Assembly (NCBI RefSeq): GCF_000425825.1
Contig: NZ_AUEE01000008.1
Span: forward strand, 1-64,000
From: Jeotgalicoccus marinus DSM 19772
GTDB lineage: Bacteria; Bacillota; Bacilli; Staphylococcales; Salinicoccaceae
Reading direction: 5' to 3'
DNA: 64,000 nt
Position 1 is the stretch's first letter, and every line of letters begins with the position of its first letter. Made by a program: the position numbers and the translations under genes. This document shows, piece after piece, positions 35,700 through 45,835 of the stretch. The notes beneath the pieces were generated by a model that searched no databases, was not told where the DNA came from, and was given only the letters and a program-made list of their open reading frames with translations.

Positions 35700-36632
35700 A
35701 TGAGGAATGTAATTTTAGATTGTGACCCAGGACATGATGATGCAGTATCTATAATTATTGCAGCATCTAAGAAAAGTGATTTAAATATTTTAGGTATTAC
35801 GACTGTTGCAGGTAATGTAGAAGTTGAAAAGAATACACAAAATGCACTGAAAGTCTCTGAACTTTTGAAATTAGAAGTACCAGTCGTTCAAGGTGCAGAG
35901 CGCCCACTAGTGAAACAGTCAGAAATTGCTCCGGAAATTCATGGGGACACAGGTATGGATGGCCCTGAATTACCAGAACCAACGATGAGGGTGAAAGAAG
36001 GCCACGCTGTTGACTTTATCATTGACCAAGTTAAACGCTCAAAAGAGAAAGTGACGCTTGTGCCAACAGGTCCATTAACGAATATTGCAATGGCTCTAAT
36101 AAAAGCACCAGAAATCAAAGAAAACATCGATGAAATTGTTTTGATGGGTGGCGGAACCTTCGGCAACTGGACACCAGCTGCAGAGTTTAATATTTATGTC
36201 GATGCAGAAGCGGCTAAGGTGGTTTTTGAAAGTGGTATTCCGATTGCTATGTTTGGCCTAGATGTCACACATCAGGTAATTGCTACTCCAGATATTGTTG
36301 AACGTGTCGGTAAGATCGATAACGAAATCGCACAATTCGTCAAAGAATTACTCATCTTCTTTGGCCAAGCCTATAAAGATCACTTCGGTTTTAATGGTGG
36401 GCCTATTCACGATGCATGTACAACAATGTATTTAATGAAACCTGAACTCTTTGAAATGCAGCATCTCAATGTCAGCATTGAAACTAAAGGTGAATTTTCT
36501 TATGGTATGACTGCTGTCGATAAATTAAATGTCACTGGATTACAAGCGAATACACATTTTGCTTGGTCAGTAGATCAAGATGAATTTTGGAATGTCTTTG
36601 AGGCAGTATTAGAATCTTATGGTGAGGTGTAA
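35700..36632 (+). CDS. Nucleoside hydrolase (ribonucleoside N-ribohydrolase), first
   Basis: Calcium-dependent hydrolase that splits nucleosides into base and ribose. The 310-residue sequence begins with the DxDxxxDD signature (LDCDPGHDDA, residues 6-15), has VLMGGG near residue 125 with TPAAEFNIYVDAEAA (Asn/Glu of the ribose site) and the C-terminal GGPIHDAC (metal Asp). GGAGAG precedes the ATG. Followed after 2 bp by a second hydrolase and then ribokinase; the set turns nucleosides into bases and ribose 5-phosphate. Confidence 0.9.
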   Translation: MRNVILDCDPGHDDAVSIIIAASKKSDLNILGITTVAGNVEVEKNTQNALKVSELLKLEVPVVQGAERPLVKQSEIAPEIHGDTGMDGPELPEPTMRVKEGHAVDFIIDQVKRSKEKVTLVPTGPLTNIAMALIKAPEIKENIDEIVLMGGGTFGNWTPAAEFNIYVDAEAAKVVFESGIPIAMFGLDVTHQVIATPDIVERVGKIDNEIAQFVKELLIFFGQAYKDHFGFNGGPIHDACTTMYLMKPELFEMQHLNVSIETKGEFSYGMTAVDKLNVTGLQANTHFAWSVDQDEFWNVFEAVLESYGEV

Positions 36633-36634
36633 TT

Positions 36635-37570
36635 ATGACAAAAACAAACTTATGGATAGACTGTGATCCGGGAATCGATGATGCAATCGCAATCGCAGCC
36701 TGTGCTGCAAGTCAAGATGTTCTAAACGTTCATGGAATTTCAACTGTTGCAGGCAATCAAACAATTGAGAGAGTCACAAATAATGCACTGCTTTTAACGG
36801 ATTTCTTAAATTTAGATGTTCCTGTAGTCAGTGGACAAGCAGGTCCCTTAACGCGTGAAAAAGTAGATGCTGGACATGTTCATGGAACAACAGGCTTAGG
36901 TGATACAGTATTACCAAAAACATCTAAAACTGTAGAGCCAGGAAATCCAATAGTCTTCATGAGAGACACAATCATGAACTTACCAGAGGGTGAAAAAATG
37001 ACTCTTGTACCAGTTGGTCCTTTAACCAACATTGCTTTACTGTTAAAAGTCTTCCCAGAGGTAAATAACAAAATAGAAAAAATTGTAATCATGGGTGGAG
37101 GTACTTACGGCAATAGAACGCCGACAGCTGAATTTAATATATGGGGAGACCCTGAAGCTGGCAAAATGGTCTTCGATTCTAATCTTCCTATAGTAATGTG
37201 TGGTTTAGATGTGACGCATAAAAGTGGTTTAAACCGTGAACAAGTGAAGGAATTATACGATAGTGATAAGAAAATTCAACACGCCTTTGGTGATATGTTG
37301 AATTTCTACTTTGACTCACCGGCTTACATTAATAGTGATCTCGTTCATATCCATGATGTTGTTGCAATCATCTATATAACAAACCCTGAGATCTTTACAG
37401 GACAACAAGTCAGTGTTGATGTTGACTGTACGGATGGCATTAACCGTGGTATGACCGTATGCGACCTCAGACATACAGCGCCAGAAGAAGGTCGCAATGT
37501 CACCTTATTAACAGACCTTGAGCTTGATAAATTTCAGAAGATCTTATTAGATAAATTAGAGAATCTTTAA
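36635..37570 (+). CDS. Nucleoside hydrolase (ribonucleoside N-ribohydrolase), second
   Basis: A 311-residue paralogue of the preceding enzyme with the same marks: IDCDPGIDDA (8-17), IVIMGGGTYGN with TPTAEFNIWGDPEA, and a changed C-terminal metal motif (LVHIHDVVAI in place of GGPIHDAC). The active-site differences suggest a different base preference, for instance purine against pyrimidine, but this cannot be assigned. Its ATG lies 2 bp after the first hydrolase stop, so the two are coupled. It is followed 21 bp later by ribokinase. Confidence 0.88.
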   Translation: MTKTNLWIDCDPGIDDAIAIAACAASQDVLNVHGISTVAGNQTIERVTNNALLLTDFLNLDVPVVSGQAGPLTREKVDAGHVHGTTGLGDTVLPKTSKTVEPGNPIVFMRDTIMNLPEGEKMTLVPVGPLTNIALLLKVFPEVNNKIEKIVIMGGGTYGNRTPTAEFNIWGDPEAGKMVFDSNLPIVMCGLDVTHKSGLNREQVKELYDSDKKIQHAFGDMLNFYFDSPAYINSDLVHIHDVVAIIYITNPEIFTGQQVSVDVDCTDGINRGMTVCDLRHTAPEEGRNVTLLTDLELDKFQKILLDKLENL

Positions 37571-37591
37571 AACCTTGGAGGTAAATGAATC

Positions 37592-38485
37592 ATGACTGGG
37601 CCAAAAGTTACAATAATCGGCAGTTTAAATATGGATTTAGTCGTTACCTCAGAACGACACCCAGAAATCGGAGAAACACTTACTGGTCAGAAATTTTCAA
37701 CCCTATGTGGTGGTAAAGGTGCCAACCAAGCCGTCGCTGCAGCCCGTCTTGGCTGTGATGTGACCTTTATCGGCAGAGTAGGAAATGATGTTTTCGGCCA
37801 AGAAATGATTGCCAATTTAAAAAATGAAGGCATTAACGTAGAGAATATTGAAATGATAGGTGATAAGGAAAGTGGCATCGCCATGATTACAGTAAATCCC
37901 ATGGATAACACGATTATTATTGTGCCAGGGGCCAATGCATCTATGACAAAAGAAGTGATTGATAAGCACAAAGAAGCGATTCTAAACAGTGATATGGTCG
38001 TTACTCAGTTGGAGATTCCAATGGAAACAGTTGACTATGTTGCTGAAGTTTGTGGTGAAAATAAAATTGACCTAGTGGTGAATCCAGCACCCGCACAAGC
38101 GTTGACAGACAAAATTTTAGAACACAGCACATACATTACACCAAATCAAATTGAACTGACTCAACTTGCTGAGGCACATCCAGGATTACTTCATAACTAT
38201 GCTCACAAATTTGTGGTTACAAGTGGAAGTAAAGGATGTTATTACACAGTAGATGCATATAAGGTTACCGTGCCCACGATGAAAGCAAAAGTAGTCGATA
38301 CCACAGGCGCTGGTGACTGCTTCAACGGTGCCTTCGTGTCTTATATTGCACAAGGGAAATCACTTGAGGAAAGTTGTAACTTTGCCAATGTTGCAGCATC
38401 AATCAGTGTTGAATCATTTGGAGCCCAAGCAGCCATGCCAACGCTAGATAAGGTACTTGAGAAGATGGAAAGTGCGAAGAAGTAA
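37592..38485 (+). CDS. rbsK: Ribokinase
   Basis: PfkB-family kinase phosphorylating ribose to ribose 5-phosphate. The 297-residue protein has the N-terminal GSLNMDLVV, the substrate GGKGANQAVAAARLG (about 38-52), and the ATP and anion-hole signature DTTGAGDCFNGAF near residue 240 with the catalytic Asp. TGGAGG lies before the ATG. It completes the nucleoside hydrolase operon by using the ribose released. Confidence 0.92.
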   Translation: MTGPKVTIIGSLNMDLVVTSERHPEIGETLTGQKFSTLCGGKGANQAVAAARLGCDVTFIGRVGNDVFGQEMIANLKNEGINVENIEMIGDKESGIAMITVNPMDNTIIIVPGANASMTKEVIDKHKEAILNSDMVVTQLEIPMETVDYVAEVCGENKIDLVVNPAPAQALTDKILEHSTYITPNQIELTQLAEAHPGLLHNYAHKFVVTSGSKGCYYTVDAYKVTVPTMKAKVVDTTGAGDCFNGAFVSYIAQGKSLEESCNFANVAASISVESFGAQAAMPTLDKVLEKMESAKK

Positions 38486-38533
38486 GACGTCCCTCATGAA
38501 CTCAGAAAATAAATGATTTCGCATAATAAAAAC

Positions 38534-38576
38534 AAGCCCCCTTTTTCTCCAAATTAAATTGAAGAAAGGGGGCTTT
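38534..38576. terminator. Bidirectional terminator after rbsK
   Basis: AAGCCCCCTTTTTC pairs with GAAGAAAGGGGGCTT with one bulge (38534-38575); it lies between converging genes. Confidence 0.8.
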
Positions 38577-38585
38577 AATATGTTT

Positions 38586-39110
38586 CTATACTATAGATGT
38601 AAACAAGGCAGTTGGAATTAAAATAATCCAAGGTGCCATAGCGAACGTAGAAATAATGCTCGATTTGATAATTTGCTTATCGTCTTGGATATATTTAGCA
38701 TAGACTTTCTTTGTAAGCTGGTATTGCCCTAGGATAAGAACTAAAAATAGAATTAAAACTACAGCAGCACTGAAGATGCTGTCGAATGGATTAGCAATCA
38801 ATCCTTCAAATAAGCCGACAATCCAGTCAGGTGTATTATTACTTATCTCTTTAACTTCATCAAAAGATGACGGATTTGATCTAAACAGTGGGTCGATATA
38901 GAGTGTCGCATATAGTAAACCAGTCGCTATAAGGTGAGCACCTATGTCGGTTAACCAAATTTTCCATGATGCTTTGACTGTAATTTCTTTACGATTATAT
39001 TCTTTACCGAGTGGTAGGTAGATTAAAAACCAATCAATCAATAATTTGAATGGAATGAAGATAAATGCCACAGGCGTAATCATCCACATTAACCATATAG
39101 GTGTAATCAT
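38586..39110 (-). CDS. Multi-pass membrane protein of unknown function
   Basis: A 174-residue protein with about four membrane helices (roughly 5-30, 50-70, 110-128 and 148-170). The first 25 residues are hydrophobic with Trp and Pro (ITPIWLMWMITPVAF). A polar segment with KEYNRKEITVKASWK follows the first helix. I do not recognise a family. It lies alone, after luxS on the same strand, with the luxS terminator between; AGAAAGAGG is upstream of the ATG. Confidence 0.65.
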   Translation of the reverse strand: MITPIWLMWMITPVAFIFIPFKLLIDWFLIYLPLGKEYNRKEITVKASWKIWLTDIGAHLIATGLLYATLYIDPLFRSNPSSFDEVKEISNNTPDWIVGLFEGLIANPFDSIFSAAVVLILFLVLILGQYQLTKKVYAKYIQDDKQIIKSSIISTFAMAPWIILIPTALFTSIV

Positions 39111-39174
39111 AGTAAGACCTCTTTCTAATATCCTTATTCAACTTATCTTAACCGTCACTTTAACTGATGTAAAT

Positions 39175-39204
39175 AAAAAAAGCCACTCTAGGTAAAGAGC
39201 GGCC
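39175..39204 (-). terminator. luxS terminator
   Basis: On the minus strand GCCGCTCTT pairs with AGAGTGGCT and is followed by T6 (39175-39204). Confidence 0.75.
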
Positions 39205-39215
39205 TAAAAGTGTGT

Positions 39216-39680
39216 CTATTCAGCGAAAACTGTACCCCATTCATTTCTGTCAGCTAACATTTTTTGAGCGATTTCCTTAGCACCTTCTAAGCTATGACTC
39301 GCTGCCCAACCGCACTGTACTTCATTACAAGCGGGTACTTCTTTAGCTTCTAAAACATCATTTAATGTTTTCTCCATCACATTTTCAATGCCATTCTTAT
39401 CATCATCATTTAAGACTGATAAATAAAAACCAGTCTGGCAGCCCATCGGGCTTAAATCAACCACACGGTCGTGATGATTACGAATATTTTCAGCCATTAA
39501 ATGCTCGATGGAATGTAGGGCAGGCATATCCATGTGTTCCTTATTTGGCTGGCAAAAGCGGATATCGTACTTGTAGATTACATCACCGTGTTCACCTTCA
39601 CTTGTACCTGCAAGTCTAATATAAGGTGCAGCAACTTTTGTATGATCTAAATTGAAACTCTCAACGTTCATTTTTTTCAT
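39216..39680 (-). CDS. luxS: S-ribosylhomocysteine lyase LuxS
   Basis: Iron-dependent enzyme that converts S-ribosylhomocysteine to homocysteine and the autoinducer-2 precursor DPD, within the activated methyl cycle. At 154 residues it is of normal length. HSIEHLMAE (about 54-62) supplies two iron-binding histidines and a Glu, and the third ligand is His in ASHSLEGA; the catalytic Cys lies in [15 protein letters not shown]. No pfs or cystathionine genes are adjacent. AAGGAGCTGAC precedes the ATG. Confidence 0.95.
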   Translation of the reverse strand: MKKMNVESFNLDHTKVAAPYIRLAGTSEGEHGDVIYKYDIRFCQPNKEHMDMPALHSIEHLMAENIRNHHDRVVDLSPMGCQTGFYLSVLNDDDKNGIENVMEKTLNDVLEAKEVPACNEVQCGWAASHSLEGAKEIAQKMLADRNEWGTVFAE

Positions 39681-39792
39681 AATGAGTCAGCTCCTTTAAA
39701 ATTACATAATATAATTTTATTATAGCATGAAGACAAGTCGCAACAATCCATGACCTTCTGTATAATTAAAGTAATGATGAGGAGCGGTTGGT

Positions 39793-40791
39793 ATGAGTGT
39801 AAATATAGAGTTTAAAAATATATCAAAACGTTATGGGACAAAAGAAAACCATGTGTTAAAGAATATAAACTTAACCATCAATAGTGGAGAATTCTTCGTT
39901 TTAGTTGGGCCTTCTGGCTCAGGTAAAACAACACTCCTTCGTATGCTTGCTGGCCTTGAAGAAATTACAGCAGGCAGCATTCTAATGGATGGAAAAGAAA
40001 TCAATGATATTGCTGTGCAAGACCGAAATATATCCATGGTATTCCAAAACTATGCCCTGTATCCGCATATGACAGTTGAAGAAAATATTTTGTTTGGCTT
40101 AAAGACGAGAAAGATTAGTAAAGATGAACAAAAGGATAGATTAAAACGCACGGTTAACATATTAGGTATAGATGGTCTATTAAGAAGAAAACCCAAACAG
40201 CTTTCGGGCGGACAGAAACAAAGAGTCGCCTTAGCTCGAATGGCGGTCAGTCGTATGCCCTTGTGCTTGATGGATGAACCGTTGTCAAACTTAGACATGC
40301 AGCTCAGAACACATATGCGTCGAGAGATTAAATTACTACAACAAGAACTGAACCTAACGATGATCTATGTGACGCATGATCAGACAGAAGCCATGACAAT
40401 GGGTGATAGAATATGTGTCCTACACGATGGTCAGATTCAACAAGTTGATACACCGATTAATTTGTATAATCAACCCGCTAACCGGTTCACTGCGGAGTTT
40501 ATCGGCATACCTAAGATGAATATTATTAAAGCTGAAGATTTAGGGATGACGACTGGTTACGAAGTTGGCATTCGACCTGAGAATGTAAGACAAGGTGGTA
40601 CTTATACGGTTAGAGTCGACAGTGTTGAGCAGCTCGGGGTGGACACCTTATTAACCTTTAAATTTAAGGATCGAATTCTTTATGCTAAATGGCTAGGTCA
40701 GCATGATATCAATAGGGGGCAAGAAATCACTATCGGTTTTGATGTTGGAAACTTTCATCATTTTGATGAAAATGGTATTGCTCTATATTAA
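39793..40791 (+). CDS. Sugar ABC transporter ATPase, MsmX/UgpC-like, without permeases
   Basis: A 332-residue CUT1-type ATPase: Walker A GPSGSGKTT, signature LSGGQKQRVALARM, Walker B LCLMDEPLSNLD, switch His in YVTHDQTEAM, and a C-terminal regulatory TOBE/OB region (about 235-332, with EVGIRPENV). It is about 30 residues shorter than typical MsmX or MalK because the C-terminal domain is reduced. No binding protein or permease is encoded next to it, so it may serve several distant transporters, as MsmX does in Bacillus. Confidence 0.85.
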   Translation: MSVNIEFKNISKRYGTKENHVLKNINLTINSGEFFVLVGPSGSGKTTLLRMLAGLEEITAGSILMDGKEINDIAVQDRNISMVFQNYALYPHMTVEENILFGLKTRKISKDEQKDRLKRTVNILGIDGLLRRKPKQLSGGQKQRVALARMAVSRMPLCLMDEPLSNLDMQLRTHMRREIKLLQQELNLTMIYVTHDQTEAMTMGDRICVLHDGQIQQVDTPINLYNQPANRFTAEFIGIPKMNIIKAEDLGMTTGYEVGIRPENVRQGGTYTVRVDSVEQLGVDTLLTFKFKDRILYAKWLGQHDINRGQEITIGFDVGNFHHFDENGIALY

Positions 40792-40799
40792 GTCAAAAA

Positions 40800-40831
40800 G
40801 GAGAGGTTCCGACTGTAATCGGAACCTCTCC
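40800..40831. terminator. Bidirectional terminator between the ABC ATPase gene and pbuX
   Basis: GGAGAGGTTCCGA (40800-40812) pairs perfectly with TCGGAACCTCTCC (40819-40831). An A run lies at 40795-40799, giving T5 for the minus strand. Confidence 0.85.
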
Positions 40832-40844
40832 ATTTACTATATAT

Positions 40845-42136
40845 CTAGAAATCTCTTGCATTAACGATCGACCTGAAGTTAAATACTGCGTTTAGGAGAA
40901 TAGCGGTTGAGCTCCCCATGACAATACCACTAGAAGTAATGACAGACAGGTTTTCAGGTAGGGCAGAGAATAAATCAGGAACAACTGTAACACCGAGCCC
41001 CATACCGACTGAAACTGCAACGATTAGCATATTAGATTGTTGGTTAAGGTCAATACGTGACAACATCTTAATGCCTGCACTGATAACCATACCGAACATT
41101 GCGATCATAGCACCACCGAGAACTGGACCCGGAATGGTCAGTGTAAGTGCCGCAATTTTTGGAACGAGACCTAAAATGATGAGCATCAAACCCGCAATGT
41201 AGATGATTTTGTTTCTACGAACACCGGATATTTGTATCAAGCCGACATTTTGAGAGAAGGTTGTATAAGGAAAAGCATTCACTAAACCACCTAAGACAAT
41301 CGCAATACCTTCTGCACGGTAACCACGTTTTAAGTCTTCTCCTTTAATTTCTATCTTTGTAATTTCTCCAAGGGCAAAATAAACACCAGTCGATTCCACT
41401 AAACTGACCATCGCAACTAAGGTCATCGTTAATATCGGTAGTATATGAAATTCTGGTGTACCAAAGTAAAAGACATGAGGTAAATGTAACCAAGATGCAT
41501 CAAGTATAGGTTTAAAATCAACAAGACCAAAGAAAGAACTTAGTACAGTACCCGCAATAATCCCACTTAAGATTGCGATAGAACCAAAGAATCCTTTAGC
41601 AAATTTTAAAATGATTAAAATAATAATTAAAGTTGAGAAACCTAAAAATAAGTTGATTGGAGCGCCGAAGTCTTCGGCGCCTTGACCACCAGCTAGGTCA
41701 TTAAAAGCAACTGGCATCAATGTAATTCCTATAATTGTAACAACAGTCCCCGTAACAACAGGTGGGAAGAAGCGTATAAGTTTACTAAAAATCGGTGCAA
41801 TAATGACAACAAGTAAACCTGAAACTAATATTGCCCCATAAACAGATTGTACACTATATGTATTGGCAATGTTGATAATTGGTCCTACAGCGGTAAAGGT
41901 ACAACCAAGTACAACAGGTAATCCGATACCTGAGAACTTATTCTTCCAAACTTGCAGAATCGTTGCGACCCCGCACATCATAATGTCTATGGCAATTAAA
42001 TACGTCAATTGTACTGGCGTTAAGCCAATCGCATTACCAACAATAAGGGGCACAATGACTGCACCTGCATACATGGCAAGTACATGCTGAAGTCCAAGTG
42101 AAAAATCTTTTGCATGAGATTTAATATTAGATGCCA

Positions 42137-42137
<1 letters not shown>
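40845..42137 (-). CDS. pbuX: Xanthine permease (NCS2 family)
   Basis: A 430-residue nucleobase:cation symporter with about 12 to 14 membrane segments. QHVLAMYAGAVIVPLIVG (residues 17-34) and the family motif region with ESTGVYFALGEITK and AFPYTTFSQNVGLI fit PbuX. Its ATG shares a base with the xpt stop, so uptake of xanthine and its conversion to XMP are co-expressed, as in Bacillus and Staphylococcus. guaB and guaA, which follow in S. aureus, are not here. Confidence 0.93.
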
Positions 42138-42850
<713 letters not shown>

Positions 42851-42919
42851 TTATTGTTAGATTGATAGATTTGAACAATGTATAATTAATCTAGATGAAA
42901 AAAGGAGCGGTCTTAAAGC

Positions 42920-43615
42920 GTGGATATTTCTAAAGAAACTTTAATACGTACTTCAGTCCAAGAAATGATTTTAAATGGACAGCTCGCACCCGGAGATAAG
43001 CTACCAAGTGAAAATCAGCTTGCTGATCAGTTTAAGTCTAAGAGAATTGATGCAAGGAATGCGCTAGTTCAACTTGAGAAGATGGGTAGTGTCCATAGTC
43101 GACAGGGCGTAGGAAGGTTTGTGAATCGACCCTTACCTGTCATTGATTTTACAGTGACCGGTGCAAGTAGTTTTTCAAAGAAGATGGAAGCTCAAAACAT
43201 TCCATATGAAAGTAAAGTTATACATGCAGATTATACGGATGAGATGACCTTCGAAGGAAAAAAAGCGTTTAAGGTTTCACGTTTAAGAATTGTTGATAAT
43301 GTGCCATGTGCCATCCATATTTCTTACATTAGAACGGATATATTTCCTAATATATATGAAGAGAAAAACCAGTTGCAATCTGTGTATACCTTTTTCGAAA
43401 GTAAGGGGCATACGAATCTGACAAGTCGCGACCGCACAGTATCTGCTCAGTTTGCGACACTTGAAGTGATGGAAATGCTAAAATGCAGTGAACTTGTACC
43501 ACTTATTGTATTTGAAACTTCAACCTATGATACTTCAACAAACCAATGCTTAGAAAAAGTGAAAATATTATATAGAAGTGATTTATTCAAGCATAAGTTA
43601 TCTGATGAAGGTTAA
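42920..43615 (+). CDS. phnF: GntR-family regulator of the phosphonate operon (PhnF-like)
   Basis: A 231-residue HutC-subfamily repressor. An N-terminal winged helix (LAPGDKLPSENQLADQFKSKRIDARNALVQLEKMGSVHSRQGVGRF) precedes a UbiC-like effector domain (about 75-231). It starts with GTG, with GGAG 12 bp upstream. It is transcribed alone (strong terminator after it) towards the phn operon. Regulation of the operon is inferred from position; the effector is probably a phosphonate-pathway metabolite or phosphate. Confidence 0.85.
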   Translation: MDISKETLIRTSVQEMILNGQLAPGDKLPSENQLADQFKSKRIDARNALVQLEKMGSVHSRQGVGRFVNRPLPVIDFTVTGASSFSKKMEAQNIPYESKVIHADYTDEMTFEGKKAFKVSRLRIVDNVPCAIHISYIRTDIFPNIYEEKNQLQSVYTFFESKGHTNLTSRDRTVSAQFATLEVMEMLKCSELVPLIVFETSTYDTSTNQCLEKVKILYRSDLFKHKLSDEG

Positions 43616-43620
43616 GCCTA

Positions 43621-43664
43621 AAGCCGATATAAACTCTATTGATGAGTTTATATCGGCTTTTTTA
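43621..43664 (+). terminator. phnF terminator
   Basis: AAGCCGATATAAACTC (43621-43636) pairs perfectly over 16 bp with GAGTTTATATCGGCTT (43644-43659), then T4. Confidence 0.92.
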
Positions 43665-43723
43665 TCTTATATCTACAATCCTAAACATAAGCTTTACATT
43701 ACTTTACTAAGTCTAAACTTTTG

Positions 43724-43741
43724 TAACTTGGCAACAAGTTA
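43724..43741 (+). promoter_or_regulatory. Candidate operator of the phn operon
   Basis: TAACTTG-GCAA-CAAGTTA is a perfect 7-bp inverted repeat 27 bp upstream of phnG, just downstream of a weak promoter-like region. It is the right size for a GntR dimer. Binding by PhnF is inferred; no second copy is seen upstream of phnF. Confidence 0.45.
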
Positions 43742-43767
43742 TTGTTAATGACATAGGAGGGTGTGAC

Positions 43768-44187
43768 ATGAAAAGAAAAGAATGGTCAGCACTTATAGCA
43801 AGATACGGAAGAGATGAAGCAATTGAATTTTTTGAAACTCATAAAAACGACTTAGACTTTGAAGTGATCAGTGGTCCCGAGCTTGGACTCACAATGGTGA
43901 AGATGAGAGAGCACGCTCAAAATTCTTTGTTCTACATAGGTGAAGTATTGATCACTGAAACAAAGATAAGAAGTGGACAAACAGTCGGTGTTGGTTTGAT
44001 CAAAGGTGAAGATGAAACATTTTCTCTTGCCTTAAGTTTCATCGATTTAGTAAATAAATGCAGTGAATTTACAGAAGAATTTAACATGATGATCGAAAAA
44101 CTAAGCGCTATTGAAGACGAGAATGTAAAAGAACGTACAGAACGTATTTTACAAACTAAAGTCAGCTTCGACATGATGAACGATTAG
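43768..44187 (+). CDS. phnG: C-P lyase subunit PhnG
   Basis: Core-complex subunit of carbon-phosphorus lyase, 139 residues (E. coli about 150). The start MKRKEWSALIARYG and the region GEVLITETKIRSGQTVGVGLIKG are typical of PhnG. With PhnI, PhnH and PhnL it exchanges adenine of ATP for the phosphonate, giving the alpha-D-ribose 1-phosphonate 5-triphosphate. TAGGAGG precedes the ATG. First gene of the operon, 10 bp from phnH. Confidence 0.92.
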   Translation: MKRKEWSALIARYGRDEAIEFFETHKNDLDFEVISGPELGLTMVKMREHAQNSLFYIGEVLITETKIRSGQTVGVGLIKGEDETFSLALSFIDLVNKCSEFTEEFNMMIEKLSAIEDENVKERTERILQTKVSFDMMND

Positions 44188-44197
44188 GAGGATATCA

Positions 44198-44758
44198 GTG
44201 AAGACTATAGTACATACGACCCAAGCTGTTTACCGTCAACTTGTGAATATTACAAGTCGACCAGGACATATTGAACTTATTGAAGAAGAAGTAAAGAATT
44301 ACTCAGATTTTTCCAATGCCACTTTACTGACTACGATGACGCTTTTTGATAATGAAATTTCCTTTATAACACCAGATGAGGCAATGGATAAGGAAATTAA
44401 GGTGCTAACTGGTGCGAAGTCAATTGATTCATTAAAAGAGACTGATTTTATTGTCTTGCAAGCAGCAGATTTAAAGGAAGAATATTTCACAGAAACTGCT
44501 CACGGTGTATTAATTTCACCTGAAAAGTCGGTAACTTTAATCATTGAAGTAGACAGCGTTACTTCAGGAGAATCATATATCTTTAGTGGTCCAGGTATTA
44601 AAGACGAGACAAAAGTTAACATCGCTATAGAGCATGAATGGATATCATTAAGAAACGAAGCGTGTAAAGAGTTTCCTTTAGGATTGGATATCATTCTTAC
44701 CGATAAGGAAAATCGGGCAATGATGATTCCTAGAACGACGAAAGTGGAGGTGGCATAG
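44198..44758 (+). CDS. phnH: C-P lyase subunit PhnH
   Basis: A 186-residue core subunit that dimerises with itself and PhnG/I/J in the E. coli complex. Starts with GTG after TAGGAGG. The family segment FRQLVNITSRPGH (here YRQLVNITSRPGHIE, residues 9-23) is clear, as are IFSGPGIKDE and EFPLGLDIILTD. It is joined to phnI with no gap (stop 44758, next ATG 44759). Confidence 0.92.
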   Translation: MKTIVHTTQAVYRQLVNITSRPGHIELIEEEVKNYSDFSNATLLTTMTLFDNEISFITPDEAMDKEIKVLTGAKSIDSLKETDFIVLQAADLKEEYFTETAHGVLISPEKSVTLIIEVDSVTSGESYIFSGPGIKDETKVNIAIEHEWISLRNEACKEFPLGLDIILTDKENRAMMIPRTTKVEVA

Positions 44759-45835
44759 ATGGGTTACGTTGCTGTAAAGGGTGGCGCACATGCGATTAAC
44801 AATTCTGTACTTTTATATAAGAACAGACGCCTAGAAGAAGGCATTGATATAGAAGTTGAAAAAATTAAAACAAACATGCGTCAGCTCATCAACCAAGTCA
44901 TGAGTGAAGCAAGTTTCTATGATAGAGATACAGCTGCACTTGCCATCAAGCAAGCTGAAGGCAATATGGAGGAAGCTGTCTTCCTAATGAGAGCGCATCG
45001 TTCAACACTACCAAGGTTATACTATTCAACCATTACAGATACGAGAGATATGTTTGTTGAACGTAGAATTTCGGCAAGCTTTAAAGACATTCCAGGGGGT
45101 CAGATACTCGGTGCATCACCAGACTTTACGCATCGACTACTTGACGATTCTTTAAAGGAATTATCAGAAGGTCCACTTGAAGACATCAGCTATAAAGAAG
45201 TGGGATACAACTATAAATTATATAAATTACCTAAGGTCATCGATTATTTAGAAAAAGAAGGTTTATTTGTAAGAGATGAAGAAAACAATGATGAACCAGA
45301 TGACATCACTAAAAAATCTATCGAGTTTCCAAGTACAAGAAGTCAAAGACTACAGGCACTCACACGTGGTCAGACAGGTGCTGTGACTTCTCTAGGTTAT
45401 GCTGAAATTCGTGGCTATGGTTTTACATCTCACCCTAACATCGGAGAATGTCGAGTCGGTCAGCAGCCAGTATTTGTCGATATTGATGATGAGTACGGTG
45501 AGTACTTTATCGGAGACTTTGAAATGACAGAGATTGATGGCTTTATGCCAGACGTTGCTGATGATCAAACAACTGCTGACGAAGACATGCTAATTAAAAT
45601 TGGATACGGCCTAGTATTTGGACAAAATGAAACAAAGGCAATTGCTATGAGTGTGCTTGATTATAGCCTAGAACACCCAATAGACGGTGTACCAACGTCA
45701 GATGATGAATTCATTATGTTCCATATCGATTCTGTTGAATCTACCGGTTTCATTTCTCACTTGAAGCTACCACACTATGTGACGTTCCAATCGAAACTAG
45801 ACCGCATGCGTCAAGGTAGGGAGGACCAAAAATGA
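44759..45835 (+). CDS. phnI: C-P lyase subunit PhnI
   Basis: Largest C-P lyase subunit, 358 residues, a nucleosidase that exchanges the base of ATP with the phosphonate. MGYVAVKGGAHAI opens the protein as in E. coli, with FKDIPGGQILGASPDFTHRLLD near 100-120. The C-terminal SHLKLPHYVTFQ keeps the two histidines that bind zinc near the PhnJ active site in E. coli. It overlaps phnJ by 4 bp. No irregularity is visible. Confidence 0.95.
   Translation: MGYVAVKGGAHAINNSVLLYKNRRLEEGIDIEVEKIKTNMRQLINQVMSEASFYDRDTAALAIKQAEGNMEEAVFLMRAHRSTLPRLYYSTITDTRDMFVERRISASFKDIPGGQILGASPDFTHRLLDDSLKELSEGPLEDISYKEVGYNYKLYKLPKVIDYLEKEGLFVRDEENNDEPDDITKKSIEFPSTRSQRLQALTRGQTGAVTSLGYAEIRGYGFTSHPNIGECRVGQQPVFVDIDDEYGEYFIGDFEMTEIDGFMPDVADDQTTADEDMLIKIGYGLVFGQNETKAIAMSVLDYSLEHPIDGVPTSDDEFIMFHIDSVESTGFISHLKLPHYVTFQSKLDRMRQGREDQK

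Noticed and set aside
43932-44694. Antisense frames inside phnG and phnH
   Set aside because: Shadows of conserved coding sequence with no ribosome-binding sites.
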